From NCBI GenBank assembly GCA_001579985.1, contig LRSR01012120.1, forward strand, positions 1 to 39,847: a stretch of 39,847 bases of DNA. Reading direction: 5' to 3'. The DNA is from Hypsibius dujardini (lineage: Eukaryota > Tardigrada > Eutardigrada > Parachela > Hypsibiidae). Of this stretch, positions 22,986-33,553 are shown in pieces. Numbering within the stretch: position 1 is the stretch's first letter; every line of letters starts with the position of its first letter. The position numbers and the translations under genes are program-made. Under the pieces are notes generated by a model. The model was not told where the DNA came from and ran no database searches. It saw nothing but the letters and a program-made list of their open reading frames with translations.

Positions 22986-23513
22986 AAACCAGCCAGCCAG
23001 CCCTTACTGCATTGAGGATATTCGTCGTCCTTGTTTGGGCAGTCTGGAAAGCCATTACACCAAAGCTGTTGCGAAATGCAAGTCACGGAATCATTACACT
23101 GCAAATAGTATTTCGGACAGGCAGCTCCCACACGGATTACACCAGCAGAGCTATCCGACTTTTTTCGTCGCGTTCTATGCAACGGCAACCGGTCTTGACG
23201 CCCTTGTCCTTTAAACATACAACTTTCAGATAAACCTTTGCTCCATTCGTAACTGATTCAAATGACCCTTATTCGAAACAATAAACAAAACCGTACCGCA
23301 GTCAAAGGCCTCGTCGTCGGCACCTGGACAGTCTACCACGCCGTCACACCTACGATACTCCTCCACGCAAGTCTCTCTATCCCCGCACATCATGAAGCCT
23401 AACGGGCACTTAATCGCTTCCAAATCCGCTGTGACAGACAAACGAATCGCTACAAGACAGCAATAGACCCCCAGCACCACGAAAGATTCAGCTCCCGAAT
23501 GCAGAAATCTCAT
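18156..23513 (-). CDS. Relaxin-family-receptor-like LRR GPCR (RXFP1/2 type), copy 1
   Basis: Leucine-rich-repeat GPCR of the RXFP1/2 type, presumably a plasma-membrane relaxin/insulin-like peptide receptor. Exons, 5' to 3': 23297-23513, 23008-23208, 22556-22759, 22360-22483, 22208-22300, 21989-22057, 21843-21911, 21671-21742, 21516-21587, 21263-21334, 21104-21175, 20933-21004, 20780-20848, 20639-20710, 19925-20101, 19567-19739, 18943-19443, 18557-18721, 18156-18466. The sum is 2805 nt (934 aa). Exon 1: signal peptide and an LDLa with CDGVVDCPGADDE. Exon 2: second LDLa (CNGFPDC). Exon 3: degenerate LDLa-like (DGCDET). Exon 4: LRRNT (CKCHPG, then LLCW). Ten LRR exons of 69-93 bp follow, all phase 2. 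The 7TM part has TPKSDGISS before TM1, DRF at the DRY site, YYGNNGVCLPL in ECL2, CCWIPTF in TM6 and NPIVY in TM7. The exon 2 acceptor is the weakest boundary. Exon 16 has an in-frame upstream acceptor (to 19865). Confidence 0.93.
20240..20610 (+). repeat. (CAGA/CAGG/GGCT)n array, receptor copy 1 intron 14
   Basis: A mixed array of GGCT, GGCA and GACA/GACAAA units filling much of the 537-bp intron between the last LRR exon and the TM1 exon. The equivalent array in copy 2 (about 28480-28690) is shorter and differently arranged. Confidence 0.92.
21365..21480 (+). repeat. (CTGT/TATG)n array, receptor copy 1
   Basis: GTCTGTCTGTATGTCTATGT-type repeats between two LRR exons. Unlike most arrays in this gene the plus strand reads CTGT. 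Copy 2 keeps only a short remnant near 29450-29480. Confidence 0.88.
22920..22985 (+). repeat. (CAGA)n array, receptor copy 1 intron 2
   Basis: A clean CAGA run starting about 20 bp after the splice donor of the second LDLa exon on the minus strand. Confidence 0.93.
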
Positions 23514-23659
23514 CCCGAAAACGGCATCTAAATTACGTCAGCAATCGCCGAACTCCAAAGGACCCTAGGCAGAAACCCGAGTTATAAGAATCCCAATGTA
23601 TGTTTATCTTCCTGTCTAACTTTCTGTTGTCTTCCTGACGGACTGTTTGTTTGTCTCTT

Positions 23660-23699
<40 letters not shown>

Positions 23700-24034
23700 A
23701 GCCAGTCTGCCTGTATTTCTCTCTGTCCGCTTGTTTGCCTTTCTGTCTGGCTGCCTGTCCGCACTATCTGTCCCCTGCGTCTGATCATGTACCATCCCAA
23801 TTCTCTCCTTACTTGATCCAGTTACTCCGCGTGTGAACTCCAGACGCAAAAGCAGACGACATGGAATCCTAAGAAGAAAGCAAAAACGTTGACGACATCG
23901 TGCAGGAATGCCAACAAAAGCACCACACAACAACCAACGATCACCACCACCCGTAAGACATACACACACACTCCTAATTTATCCACACCAACAATAACAC
24001 CTCCCACGATGAAGCATGGAACAGACCAACGAAC
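23514..24034. other. Immediate 5' flank of receptor copy 1
   Basis: Directly upstream of the receptor ATG. It contains a CTGT array at about 23640-23770 and a CAACAACC-rich stretch. The first 85 bp differ from the copy 2 flank at roughly 13 positions, a much higher divergence than the block that follows. Confidence 0.5.
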
Positions 24035-24350
24035 CGGGCCATAAAGTTACTACAACATATATTTCCGGTACGCGACTTCCACTACGCGTACTGTACTCAC
24101 CATATCAAATGCAGGCAGTATATGACCAACCTAGCATACTAATCTCCAATTTCAATAGCCTTCAATTGATCAGGAACGCAGCCTGTGAAAAAGTGTTCGA
24201 TTTCAGGTCGACACTTTTTCAGTTCAGCCCTCAGGCTCATATTGTGTATTCACCCATACACAGACAACACACAATTTTGTCATGCAGATGATGATCCATC
24301 ACGCTGCTATAAAAGTGACTATTTTTAAAGGGCCTCGTTTTTTGCTGCTG
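24035..24350. promoter_or_regulatory. Near-invariant upstream block 1 (copy 1)
   Basis: Only one difference (24157, A against G) was counted over about 315 bp against the paralogous block at 32307-32622. It holds a hairpin-like inverted repeat (TGAAAAAGTGT at 24185-24195 pairing with ACACTTTTTCA at 24211-24221) and a plus-strand TATA-like motif CTATAAAAG near 24308-24316. Candidate promoter/enhancer or 5' exon of the receptor, or an exon of an unrecognised plus-strand gene (ORF 24016-24291). Function is inferred from conservation only. Confidence 0.45.
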
Positions 24351-24482
24351 CTGCTCCTGCCGGGCTGTCAATCAATTGAGGCCTCAACCGGATGGAACGG
24401 GCGGAACATGGACGAGCATATCAATTGGCGGTGTTGTAAACGCTCATCATCATGCAATAGCAGTAACTGCATGTGCATATAG
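24282..24482 (+). CDS. Candidate small secreted Cys-rich peptide (copy 1)
   Basis: A 66-codon ORF starting at ATG 24282. A hydrophobic stretch (FLLLLLLPGC) could act as a signal core, followed by a short polar region and a C-terminus with a CC pair and further Cys (RCCKRSSSCNSSNCMC). The same ORF exists in the paralogous unit at 32554-32850 with a 3-bp in-frame indel and a different C-terminus. No family was recognised, and the Cys spacing is not that of an insulin/relaxin A chain. It overlaps the conserved upstream block, so the ORF may be incidental. Confidence 0.15.
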   Translation: MQMMIHHAAIKVTIFKGPRFLLLLLLPGCQSIEASTGWNGRNMDEHINWRCCKRSSSCNSSNCMCI

Positions 24483-24844
24483 GCGAAGATAGGATGGGGT
24501 TAGGCGCGTGGGGTGGGGTGATTGGACAATCGGTTACGCAGGCATTAACTTGTCATCACCGATCATTATACAAATAGGAGAGATCCGTTCGAAGTATCCA
24601 AGTAAAGAGGCCTCCGGGAAGTGAGAATTTTAGATAGATTGACGGGATCACGCGACAGTTTGCGGCCTGATTGTCTGTCTGTCGGACACAGGCTTGACTG
24701 TCTACCTGTCTGTCTGATAGAGGTTCGATTGTATGTTGTCTGTCTGTCTGTGTGACGTACAGAGGCTTGACTGTTTGTTGTCTGTTTGTCACCTTTCATC
24801 CGGCCAATCGCTCAGTTGTCTGTGAGTGACTGACTGTGCGTGAA

Positions 24845-25200
24845 AGGTGTCGTCTAAATGAATACATAACCGTGCTCGTTTTTGTACGTACGTCTGAAGG
24901 AAGACTCGCAGTTCGGGAGACTTCAGAGGGATTGCTACTTCCGTGTCATTATTTCCTTCCTTCCGGACGGTTACGTGTGTAGTCCTTCCCTGTCGTGCTG
25001 GTATTTGAAACGAATGGTGATGATGATGTCTCCCACCCGGATGGGATCATCGGTCTTGTGTGGGGGCGACGTTGTCGCGGTGACCGGCTATGCGCGTGGG
25101 CGGAGCGGATCAGCAGGGATGATACACACGCGGGTGGTGGCTGAATTAGCCGGGAGAGGGAGTTAGGCTAAGGAGTTGATGGTGATGGTTGGTGGTTCTT
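24845..25200. promoter_or_regulatory. Near-invariant upstream block 2 (copy 1)
   Basis: Counterpart at about 33192-33553. The first 160 bp and the last 180 bp are practically identical between copies, with a short cluster of changes near 25000-25015. An open plus-strand frame here (24882-25166) is interrupted by TAG in the other copy, which argues against coding. Likely distal promoter or 5' untranslated sequence of the minus-strand receptor; inference only. Confidence 0.35.
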
Positions 25201-25549
25201 TCACGGTGTCTGAAATAAAATGAAGATGGTCCAGGAGGAGAACGACGTAAGAGTGCCTGAGTGAAAAGTGAGCAGCAGAGATAGCTATTTAAGCAGGCAC
25301 GTGAACAAATAGACAAATAAATAGACACACCGATACCCAGGCAGGAAGACAAACAGACAAGTCACAGATCCAGTAAATAACTACACTCCCCAAAAGACAA
25401 CACAAACCCTCTGCCCCTATAAAACGGTAGGTACACGAAGATCAACAAGACTGACATGCAAGACGCAGATACATTGAACAGACCCACGGAATACAAAATG
25501 AAGATCTAAAAACTTAGCAAAGAGAGACAAATGCACAGGCAGGCAGTCA

Positions 25550-25740
25550 GAGACCAGATAGGCAGGCACAGAAGTTAGACAGGAATGCAGGCAGGCAGAC
25601 AGACAAACATACTGCCAACCAGCCAACCTGACAAATAAGATAGGCAGACAGGCAAGCGAGCGGACAGACATGCAGACAGACACGCAGGCAGACATGCAGA
25701 CAGACAGACAGAAAAACAGACAAATAGGCAGATACTCAAA
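25550..25740 (+). repeat. (CAGA/CAGG)n array upstream of receptor copy 1
   Basis: Interrupted GCAG/GACA repeats about 2.1 kb upstream of the receptor start. The array in copy 2 (about 33855-34145) is longer and cleaner. Confidence 0.9.
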
Positions 25741-26448
25741 CAGAAAGCCACAGAGTTCTACGAAACGTGCTCACGGAGAGGTAGATGTACCTGGTGGACG
25801 CGGCCGAATAATTTTTAAAGTCCGTTAAAGTCCGCTAAACCGAATCAAAAGCCAAAAAAGCCAAAAAAGTCGGGCTATAAAAAATCAGCGATGGCGCGCG
25901 CGGCGTATGAAAATGACGCGTCTGGTTATGGAATAATCAAAATTAACGAGTTTTGCTTCCGGTGACGTGAATCTCATGAGATCTGGCTGGTTAAAACGGG
26001 AAGAACGGCCTCGTGGGACTAACAGAATGCGTAACCGCAAATGAAGTAAGCAAATCACTTATCCCCTTGACTGCGTTCACAGGCAAAGTGGATTAGGACT
26101 CGCGGGATCTGCACTTCCTGGTTTTGTTTTGTTTGTATGTAGCCGGCCGAGATGCCGATGTACTGACTGATTAGCAAGTCGGCGGCAAGCACATGCCACA
26201 ACGAACATCCTGATTGAGGAGCACGGAATAACACAACGTGACGTCACTCAAACTCGGAACAAAAAAACTCGTAGATTACTTAAATTGACTTTAGGTTTCA
26301 TATCTATTCCTAACTTCAAATTCAGTTTCCCCAGCCGATGAAACAGACACCGTTTTACTATAAAAACCCGGAAACTCATTGACAGAATAGAAATAAAAAC
26401 TGAAAACAGAAAAAACATCTACATACAATAGTATAAAATTGGACACCT

Positions 26449-29400
26449 CTACTCGCTCGGTTCCTTGTCGAGATCAAGCCTATTCAAGGGAATGATTTCC
26501 TGCGCATGGGGAATGTCCAATCGGAGATTACTATACGCACGACGTGAGGTAACGGATGAAACACGGTGAAGACCGCGAGGACTTGCGACCGCCGAGCGGC
26601 ACTTTTTCCGCAACCGACTGCAGATTGACGGCGAGATGGACAGCTCCAATACGTAGTCCGGCAAATCGGTGGGCGGGAAGATCTCCACACTGGGCGGTCC
26701 GTTGGTGGAGGTAAAGGGCGCACTCAACCGGCCTGAGGAACGGAAGGATATTACGGTTAGATTGGGAGCTCGAGGCAGACAGACAGAACCCTCTTTGCAA
26801 GACGAAGATGGGTGGTTGACTCACGTTGAAGGCCGTGCAGGCGGCGGAGAAAGACTATGTAGATGTGATGACAGCGGGTGACATGATTGACATGTGACCG
26901 GAATTCCGCCGAACTGAGAGAGTAGACGATGGGGTTCATTGCACCGTTCAGGGGAAACACAAATGTGACGATCCAGGCGTATGAGTCATCTGAAATGAGT
27001 CAGCGATTTAGGGATCTAGAAATTAGAGCGGTTGAGTTGAGTAGAATGAGGTTGAGAAGCAGACAGACAGACAGGCAGGCAGACAAGCAAACAGATAAAC
27101 AAATAAACAGGCAGACAGGCAGAGAGACAAACAAACAGAAGGCAGGCCCTAGGTAGTACCATATATCAACTTGCTTGGCAGTTGGATAGTTTCCCGCATC
27201 CAATTCTTACCGGGAACTTTGTAGCCACTGAGTGCGAGGATCTTGAAGACAAAGGTCGGTATCCAACAGCAGAGATTGACAAATACCAGGACAAAGAACC
27301 GCCACATCAACTCCCGTTCCTGCCGCTCATCCGCCCCGACCGGCTTCTCCGATTGCCGCCACATGCGAATGGACAAAAAAATCCTCCCATATGACAGAAT
27401 AATCAGGAGAATCATAAAGCCATTCAACCCAATCAGCACGACCAGTGAGTAAACCCAGCCGTTGAGATGCGGCTCCTGCAGGTAGAGCGGCAGACAGACA
27501 CCGTTGTTGCCGTAATAGGCGTGAGTCCGATCACCCCATTGGAATGCCGGTATAATTGCAATAGCTACGCCGAAAACCCACAGAATGAGCAGGATCAAGC
27601 GGACCACGGCGAGCGAACACTTTGGTTTATGGAGGCCAAAAGCAATTGTAACGAAACAGTCCACCGCGATGAAGGTAAGGATCATCATGCTGATTTCCGC
27701 TGAAGACATCGCTGAACAGATGGAAAATTTCAGCCAATCGTATCTGTCTATCTGTCTGTCTGTGTGGGGTTAGAAACCTTTGATTACCAATGACTCCGAG
27801 GGCTTTGCACGTTGCGCTGTGCATCCATTCGATGGCGTCTGCTCTGTAGTGCCCCTTGAAGAGCTCGTTATGGTAGCATATGCCGAGGAGGTAAACACCG
27901 GTCAGGAGGTCCGAAACTTCAAAAGCACAAAGTGTTGCTACTGTTATTCGTCGAGAACGGCTGCATAAGAAGGACTCACAGGAGAGATGCTTTACAAAGA
28001 GAGACATCACACGGGCATCGCGGACGACCATGTCGTGAATGCCAGATTTTATGGAACTATCCAAGTACCTGTAGCGACCCACTTGGCTGATTGAAAAATA
28101 CGTGCAAATGAGTTTTCAGTTTTCAGTTATTCACACACAGGAGCTACTATACCATCGGGCAGAGAATACAGCAAGATTAGACAGGATGGTGAAGATGCCC
28201 AACATCCAGGCGAGAGTCACAAGGAGCGGACTGACTAAGAGATCTTCGAAGGAGGAGATTCCGTCGCTTTTCGGCGTGCAGTTCCGAATCTGCGGTGCGG
28301 AGAAGCAGTAGTAGAGCTTCTCAAACATCCTGTATGACATTGCGGTCACTTAATTCAAGTCAATAAAGTAAAGTCAAACAGACATCAATCTTAGAAACAG
28401 GGAGGCGTGAAAACAGTAGATGCATACACATGAACAAATGCATAGATAGATAGACAGGCATACAAACAATCAAAGAGGAAAACAGACAGACACCGACTAT
28501 AACACGGTCAAACAGACATACAGACCAAAAGACAGGCTGAAAGGCTGGCAGGCTGGCTGGCTGGCTGGCTGGCAGGCCGGCAGATAGAAGCAGACAGACA
28601 GACAGACAAATAGACAGACAAACAGAAAAACAGACAGACGGACAAACAGACAAAGACAGACAGACTGAGAAACAAACAGACAGCAAAATAGAGGGTCAGT
28701 AGGCGGATTGAACTCACACAACGCATGATGGAGGTAGAGACCGAAACATGGCTTCGTTGATGTTCTTTATCTCGACTCCACGAAGGTCCCTACAAACAAC
28801 CCCCCGTTCACAATCATGACCTCAGTAAAGCCTCTATCGATCTCTAAAATTCACTTACAGCGTGGTACAGTTGAAGTTACGAAAGAGGTTTTCCGGAATA
28901 AACTCTATCGGATTGTATGCTAATTCCCTGGTGGAATGCACAAAAGGGGAACCGGTTGACGTTAATGCGTTTACAGTGAGGCAGTGACCATATGTCCTCT
29001 CCCACCCTTACAGATGACGTAAATGAGAGTTGTGCTGAAACAGGGTATCCGGTAGATGAGTAATCAGATTGTGACTTAAATTCCTGTGAACAAATAAACA
29101 GAGAATATAGAAGTCTTTTCACTTTCAGCTAGGCGACAAGACGAACGAAATGTATTATCAAGTATATGGCGGCATTACAAAGTACGAAGTTTCTTTGCAT
29201 CAACGAAGGCATCCGGTTCGATGACACTCATGTTATTCATGGAGAGGTCTCTAAACATAAAACGCTTTTAAATAATTTGCGTTGGAAGTGTGAAAATTAA
29301 ACTATAAACTGGTAAAAAACGGAGGTACAGACACTTACAGATTTCTAAGTTCTTCCATGCCGTTAAATGTGCCATTTTTCAGACGACTGACTTTGTTCCC

Positions 29401-30250
29401 GCGAAGATCGCTGCACAGAAAACGAAGCAATCAAAGGCGAAGTCCTGTTCGTCTGTCTGTTTGTCTTTCTGTTTGTTTATATGTGTTTCTATTTGCTGCC
29501 TGCAAATTCACTTACATGAGCACAGTATGAATCAGGTTTCGCAGCATGCCGGGTCGCTCAAGAGTCACGCGGTTTTCCATTAGATCGCTTGAAAATCGAG
29601 ACACTTCTCCTAGACTAATGTGTTAGGGAACACTTACCGCTCCAAATGAAGTCTACGTATGTGCACTTACAGCCACATTACAGGAGAGTTCTTCGCGAAT
29701 GTATCCGGGTGCCAATCCACCAAGGAATTGTTTTCTAAAAACCTGTGTAAAAGCTGTCGGTGTGTGATTTGGGCGCATTAACTGTACAACGACTGCCAAA
29801 TTACTTTAGGGATTGAAAGCGATCCTAAACGTAGATACCTACAGTGTGCAGACATTGAGTCCAGCAAATGTCCCGTTCAGAAACAGTGTGAAATTGTTGT
29901 AGGAGAGGTCACTGTAAAGAGACAGACAACTGTCAGCGTGACAAAGTCACTCGTACAGTACGGTAGTTTCCATAAAACTTGACAATACACAGTAGCTAAG
30001 TTGTGGTGGCGGAACGCCATGGGGAAGATAGTGCGCAGACCGTTGTGGGAGAACGTCCTAAAGTAACCAAAGTACATCAGATGCCTATCCGATAGACAAG
30101 CAACCAATACATAAATAAATGCATAGAGAGATAGACAGAAAGACAGACACAAACAGACACAAAGATAGGCAGGCAAGCAGACAGGTAGGTAGGTAGGTAG
30201 GTAGGCAGGCAGGCATGCAGACAGGCAAGCAGACAGGCTGACAGATAGAT

Positions 30251-30311
<61 letters not shown>

Positions 30312-31750
30312 AACAGACAAGCAGGCAGACAGGCAGGCAGACAGATTGACAGACAAACAGACCGACCGGACTACCGACAAACAAATAGGCAGATATAGTA
30401 AAACAGAAAAGCAGACATTACTCACATGGAAATGAGATTGTTCATGGAAGAATATACACCCTTTTGCTCGCTGATTGGAAACAGGCTTGATAGATTACGA
30501 TTAATATCCATGATCGTGCTAGAAAACAGCCACTTTAACACAAAGACGCCCAAACATGTCCTAAACGCCATGACGTACAGCTTTACAGGAGATGGTTGCA
30601 CATGCTTCAACCGTATCAGCTTCGAATTTGTCCAGCACAGCAGATTAAACGGCCCATCCTCTCCCGGATGACATTTGCATGTTAGGGGCAAATTTCTGAA
30701 CGCTGTAAACGAGATTCAGACAACGTAGTTTGGAACTCCCCAGTCACATTCGAAACAGCAGAGATAAAACTTACCGCAGGGGGACTGAGTCTCTTCACCA
30801 GTCACGTCAGTCTCGTCACATCCATCCGCCATTTCCGTGCAATTGGAATCCATCAACGGTATCACTTCTCTAGCATCCAACGGTTCCACTGAGTCATATG
30901 GATTGTTTTTCGACCGCTGGACTCGCTCCCTACAGGGCTGGACGAATTCTTGAAAATCGTCGTATGTCAAAAATCTCGACGCTAAAAGGAGAACACAATT
31001 CATCACTGAAGTTAAAAATGAAATATATGTAGCGACATATCTATCTGGGCATAAAAGCAGAAAATCGCAACATAGAGGCAGGCAGCTAGAATAATTTACA
31101 GGCATACTTGCAAATAAATCGACGGACCGAGAGTGAGACAGAGATAGGCAGACAGGTAGAAAGACAGATGACACGACAGACAGACAGGCAGACAGACAAA
31201 CAGACAAACAGACAGACACATGACAGACAGATGACACACAAACACACATACAGTCAGTCAGCCCTTACTGCATTGGGGATATTCGTCGTCCTGGTTGGGG
31301 CAGTCTGGAAAGCCATCACACCAAAGCTGTTGTGAAATGCACGTCACAGAATCATTACACGGCAAAGTGTATTTCGAACAGGGTTTTCGCTTGGGAATTT
31401 TTCGTCGCGTTCCATTCAACTGCAACCGGTCTTGGTGCTCTTGCCCTTTAAACATACAACTTTCAGATAAACTTTTGCTCCATCCGTGACTGACCCAATT
31501 GACCCTTATTTAAAACAACAGACAATACCTTACCGCAGTCAAGGGTCTCGTCCTCAGCACCTGGACAGTCTACCACGCCGTCACACCTACGATACTCCTC
31601 TACGCAAGTCTCTCTATCCCCGCATATCATGAAGCCAGACGGGCAGTTAATCGCTTCCGAATCCGCTGTGACAGACGGATGAGTCGCTCCAAGATAGCAG
31701 TAAACCCCCAGCAGCACGAAAGATCCAGCTTCCAAATGCAGAAATCTCAT
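26449..31750 (-). CDS. Relaxin-family-receptor-like LRR GPCR, copy 2 (DCF in place of DRF)
   Basis: Tandem paralogue of the gene at 18156-23513. Exons, 5' to 3': 31534-31750, 31269-31445, 30775-30981, 30579-30702, 30426-30518, 29989-30057, 29843-29911, 29671-29742, 29516-29587, 29339-29410, 29179-29250, 29012-29083, 28859-28927, 28718-28789, 28153-28329, 27788-27960, 27211-27711, 26825-26989, 26449-26732. The sum is 2757 nt (918 aa) with no stop or frameshift. Differences from copy 1: the arginine of the DRY-type motif is Cys (codon TGT at 27656-27658 against CGT); the second LDLa keeps Asp (CDGFPDC); exon 2 is 8 residues shorter and the tail 9 residues shorter. The CWxP and NPxxY motifs are intact (CCWIPTF, NPIVY). 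It is probably expressed as a full-length membrane protein; whether it can still activate G protein is open. Upstream in-frame acceptor for exon 16 at 28086. Confidence 0.92.
28480..28690 (+). repeat. (CAGA/GGCT)n array, receptor copy 2 intron 14
   Basis: Shorter version of the array at 20240-20610, located directly after the donor of the last LRR exon. Confidence 0.9.
30100..30390 (+). repeat. (CAGA/TAGG/CAGG)n array, receptor copy 2 intron 5
   Basis: A 290-bp compound tetranucleotide array following the first LRR exon donor. Copy 1 has only a short remnant (about 22090-22180), so this array expanded or contracted after duplication. Confidence 0.93.
31105..31262 (+). repeat. (CAGA)n array, receptor copy 2 intron 2
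   Basis: CAGA/CAAA units ending a few bases from the splice donor of the second LDLa exon on the minus strand; counterpart of 22920-22985. Confidence 0.9.
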
Positions 31751-32306
31751 CTCAAAGCGGCATCTGGATTACATCAGCAGTCGCCAAACTCCAAGGAACC
31801 CTAGGCAGAAACCTGGGTTATAAGAATCCTGATGTATGTTTATCTTCCTGTCTTTCTTCCTGTCTAACTTTCTGTTTGTTTTCCTGACTGACTGACCGAC
31901 TGTCGGACTGATAGTCTGTCTGTCTGTCTATCTGCCAGCCAGGCTGTGCGCCTGCCTGCCTGTATTTCTCCCCGTTTGCTTGTTTGCCTTTCTGTCTACC
32001 TGTCTGTCCGCACTATCTGTCAGTCAGTCCCCTGCGTTTGCCCGTGTATTATCCCAATTCTCTCCTTACTTGTTCCAGTTATTCCGCGTGTGAACTCCAG
32101 ACGCAAAAGCCGACGACATGGAATCCTAAGAAAATAGCAAAACATTTGACAACATCGTGCAGGAATGCCAACAAAAGCACAACAAAAGCACCACACAATA
32201 ACCAACGTTAATCACCACCCGTAACACACACACACACACACACTCCTAATTTAGCCACACCAACAATAACGCCTCACACGATGAAGCATGGAACGGACCA
32301 ACGAAC

Positions 32307-32622
32307 CGTGCCATAAAGTTACTACAACATATATTTCCGGTACGCGACTTCCACTACGCGTACTGTACTCACCATATCAAATGCAGGCAGTATATGACCA
32401 ACCTAGCATACTAATCTCCAATTTCAATGGCCTTCAATTGATCAGGAACGCAGCCTGTGAAAAAGTGTTCGATTTCAGGTCGACACTTTTTCAGTTCAGC
32501 CCTCAGGCTCATATTGTGTATTCACCCATACACAGACAACACACAATTTTGTCATGCAGATGATGATCCATCACGCTGCTATAAAAGTGACTATTTTTAA
32601 AGGGCCTCGTTTTTTGCTGCTG
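32307..32622. promoter_or_regulatory. Near-invariant upstream block 1 (copy 2)
   Basis: Counterpart of 24035-24350, with the same inverted repeat (about 32457-32493) and TATA-like motif. See the copy 1 entry for what can and cannot be concluded. Confidence 0.45.
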
Positions 32623-32850
32623 CTGCTGTTCCCGCCGGACTGTCAATCAATTGAGGGCTCAACCGGATGGAACGGGAGGAACATGGACGAGCATATCAAT
32701 TGGCGGTGTTGTAAAAGCTCATCATCGTCCAGTACTAGTAACTGCATGTGCACAGAAGCATACGCAAGCATCAACTTGTCATCGCCGATCATTATACAAA
32801 TGGGAGAGACCTATTCGAAGTATGCAAGTAAAGAGGCTTCCGGGAAGTGA
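32554..32850 (+). CDS. Candidate small secreted peptide (copy 2)
   Basis: A 98-codon ORF parallel to 24282-24482. It shares the hydrophobic N-terminal part and the NMDEHINWRCCK segment, but has lost one Cys (SSSSSTSNCMC) and reads on for about 35 more residues because of indels. The C-terminal drift suggests weak or no protein-level constraint. No family recognised. Confidence 0.13.
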   Translation: MQMMIHHAAIKVTIFKGPRFLLLLLFPPDCQSIEGSTGWNGRNMDEHINWRCCKSSSSSSTSNCMCTEAYASINLSSPIIIQMGETYSKYASKEASGK

Positions 32851-32924
32851 GAATTCTAGATAGATTGACGGGATCACGCGGCAGTTTGATCATGCGACGG
32901 GGTCATGCGACAGTTTGCGGCTTG

Positions 32925-32988
32925 ATTGTCTGTCTGTCTGACAGATGCTTGACTATCTCCTTTCTGTCTCTCTGTCCGTTTGTTTACC

Positions 32989-33029
<41 letters not shown>

Positions 33030-33150
33030 TGTCTGTCGGACACAGACTTGACTGTCTACCTGTCTGTTTGATAGAGGTTCGATTGTATGTTGTCTGTCTG
33101 TCTGTGTGACGTACAGAGGCTTGACTGTTTGTTGTCTGTTTGTCACCTTT
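32925..33150 (+). repeat. (CTGT)n array upstream of receptor copy 2
   Basis: CTGT/CTGA units including a clean run near 32990-33028. Copy 1 has a shorter array at 24670-24790. Confidence 0.92.
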
Positions 33151-33191
33151 CGTCCGGCCAATCGCTCAGTTGTCTATGAGTGACTGACTGT

Positions 33192-33553
33192 GCGTGAAAG
33201 GTGTCGTCTAAATGAATACATAACCGTGCTCGTTTTTGTACGTACGTCTGAAGGAAGACTCGCAGTTCGGGAGACTTCAGAGGGATTGCTACTTCCGTGT
33301 CATTATTTCCTTCCTTCCGGACGGTTACGTGTGTAGTCCTTCCCTGTCGTAGTGGTATTGGAGGCGAATGGTGATGATGATGTCTCCCACCCGGATGGGA
33401 TCATCGGTCTTGTGTGGGGGCGACGTCGTCGCGGTGACCGGCTATGCGCGTGGGCGGAGCGGATCAGCAGGGATGATACACACGCGGGTGGTGGCTGAAT
33501 TAGCCGGGAGAGGGAGTTAGGCTAAGGAGTTGATGGTGATGGTTGGTGGTTCT
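33192..33553. promoter_or_regulatory. Near-invariant upstream block 2 (copy 2)
   Basis: Counterpart of 24845-25200. Long identical runs between the units are interrupted only near 33350-33365, where an otherwise open plus-strand frame acquires a TAG. Confidence 0.35.

Larger units (their letters stand above)
18028..26290. repeat. Tandem segmental duplication, unit 1
   Basis: This segment matches 26318-34975 almost end to end in the same orientation. Both start with AAATTCAGTT(G/T)CCCCAGCCGATGA and end in a CGTAGATTACT-containing stretch. Each unit holds one complete relaxin-receptor-like gene plus about 2.7 kb upstream. Identity ranges from 100% over some exons and upstream blocks to roughly 85% in short flanks. 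Tetranucleotide arrays differ most in length. Confidence 0.9.

Noticed and set aside
24882-25166. 94-codon plus-strand frame in upstream block 2
   Set aside because: It lacks an ATG start and the paralogous frame in the second unit contains TAG, although the DNA is otherwise nearly identical.
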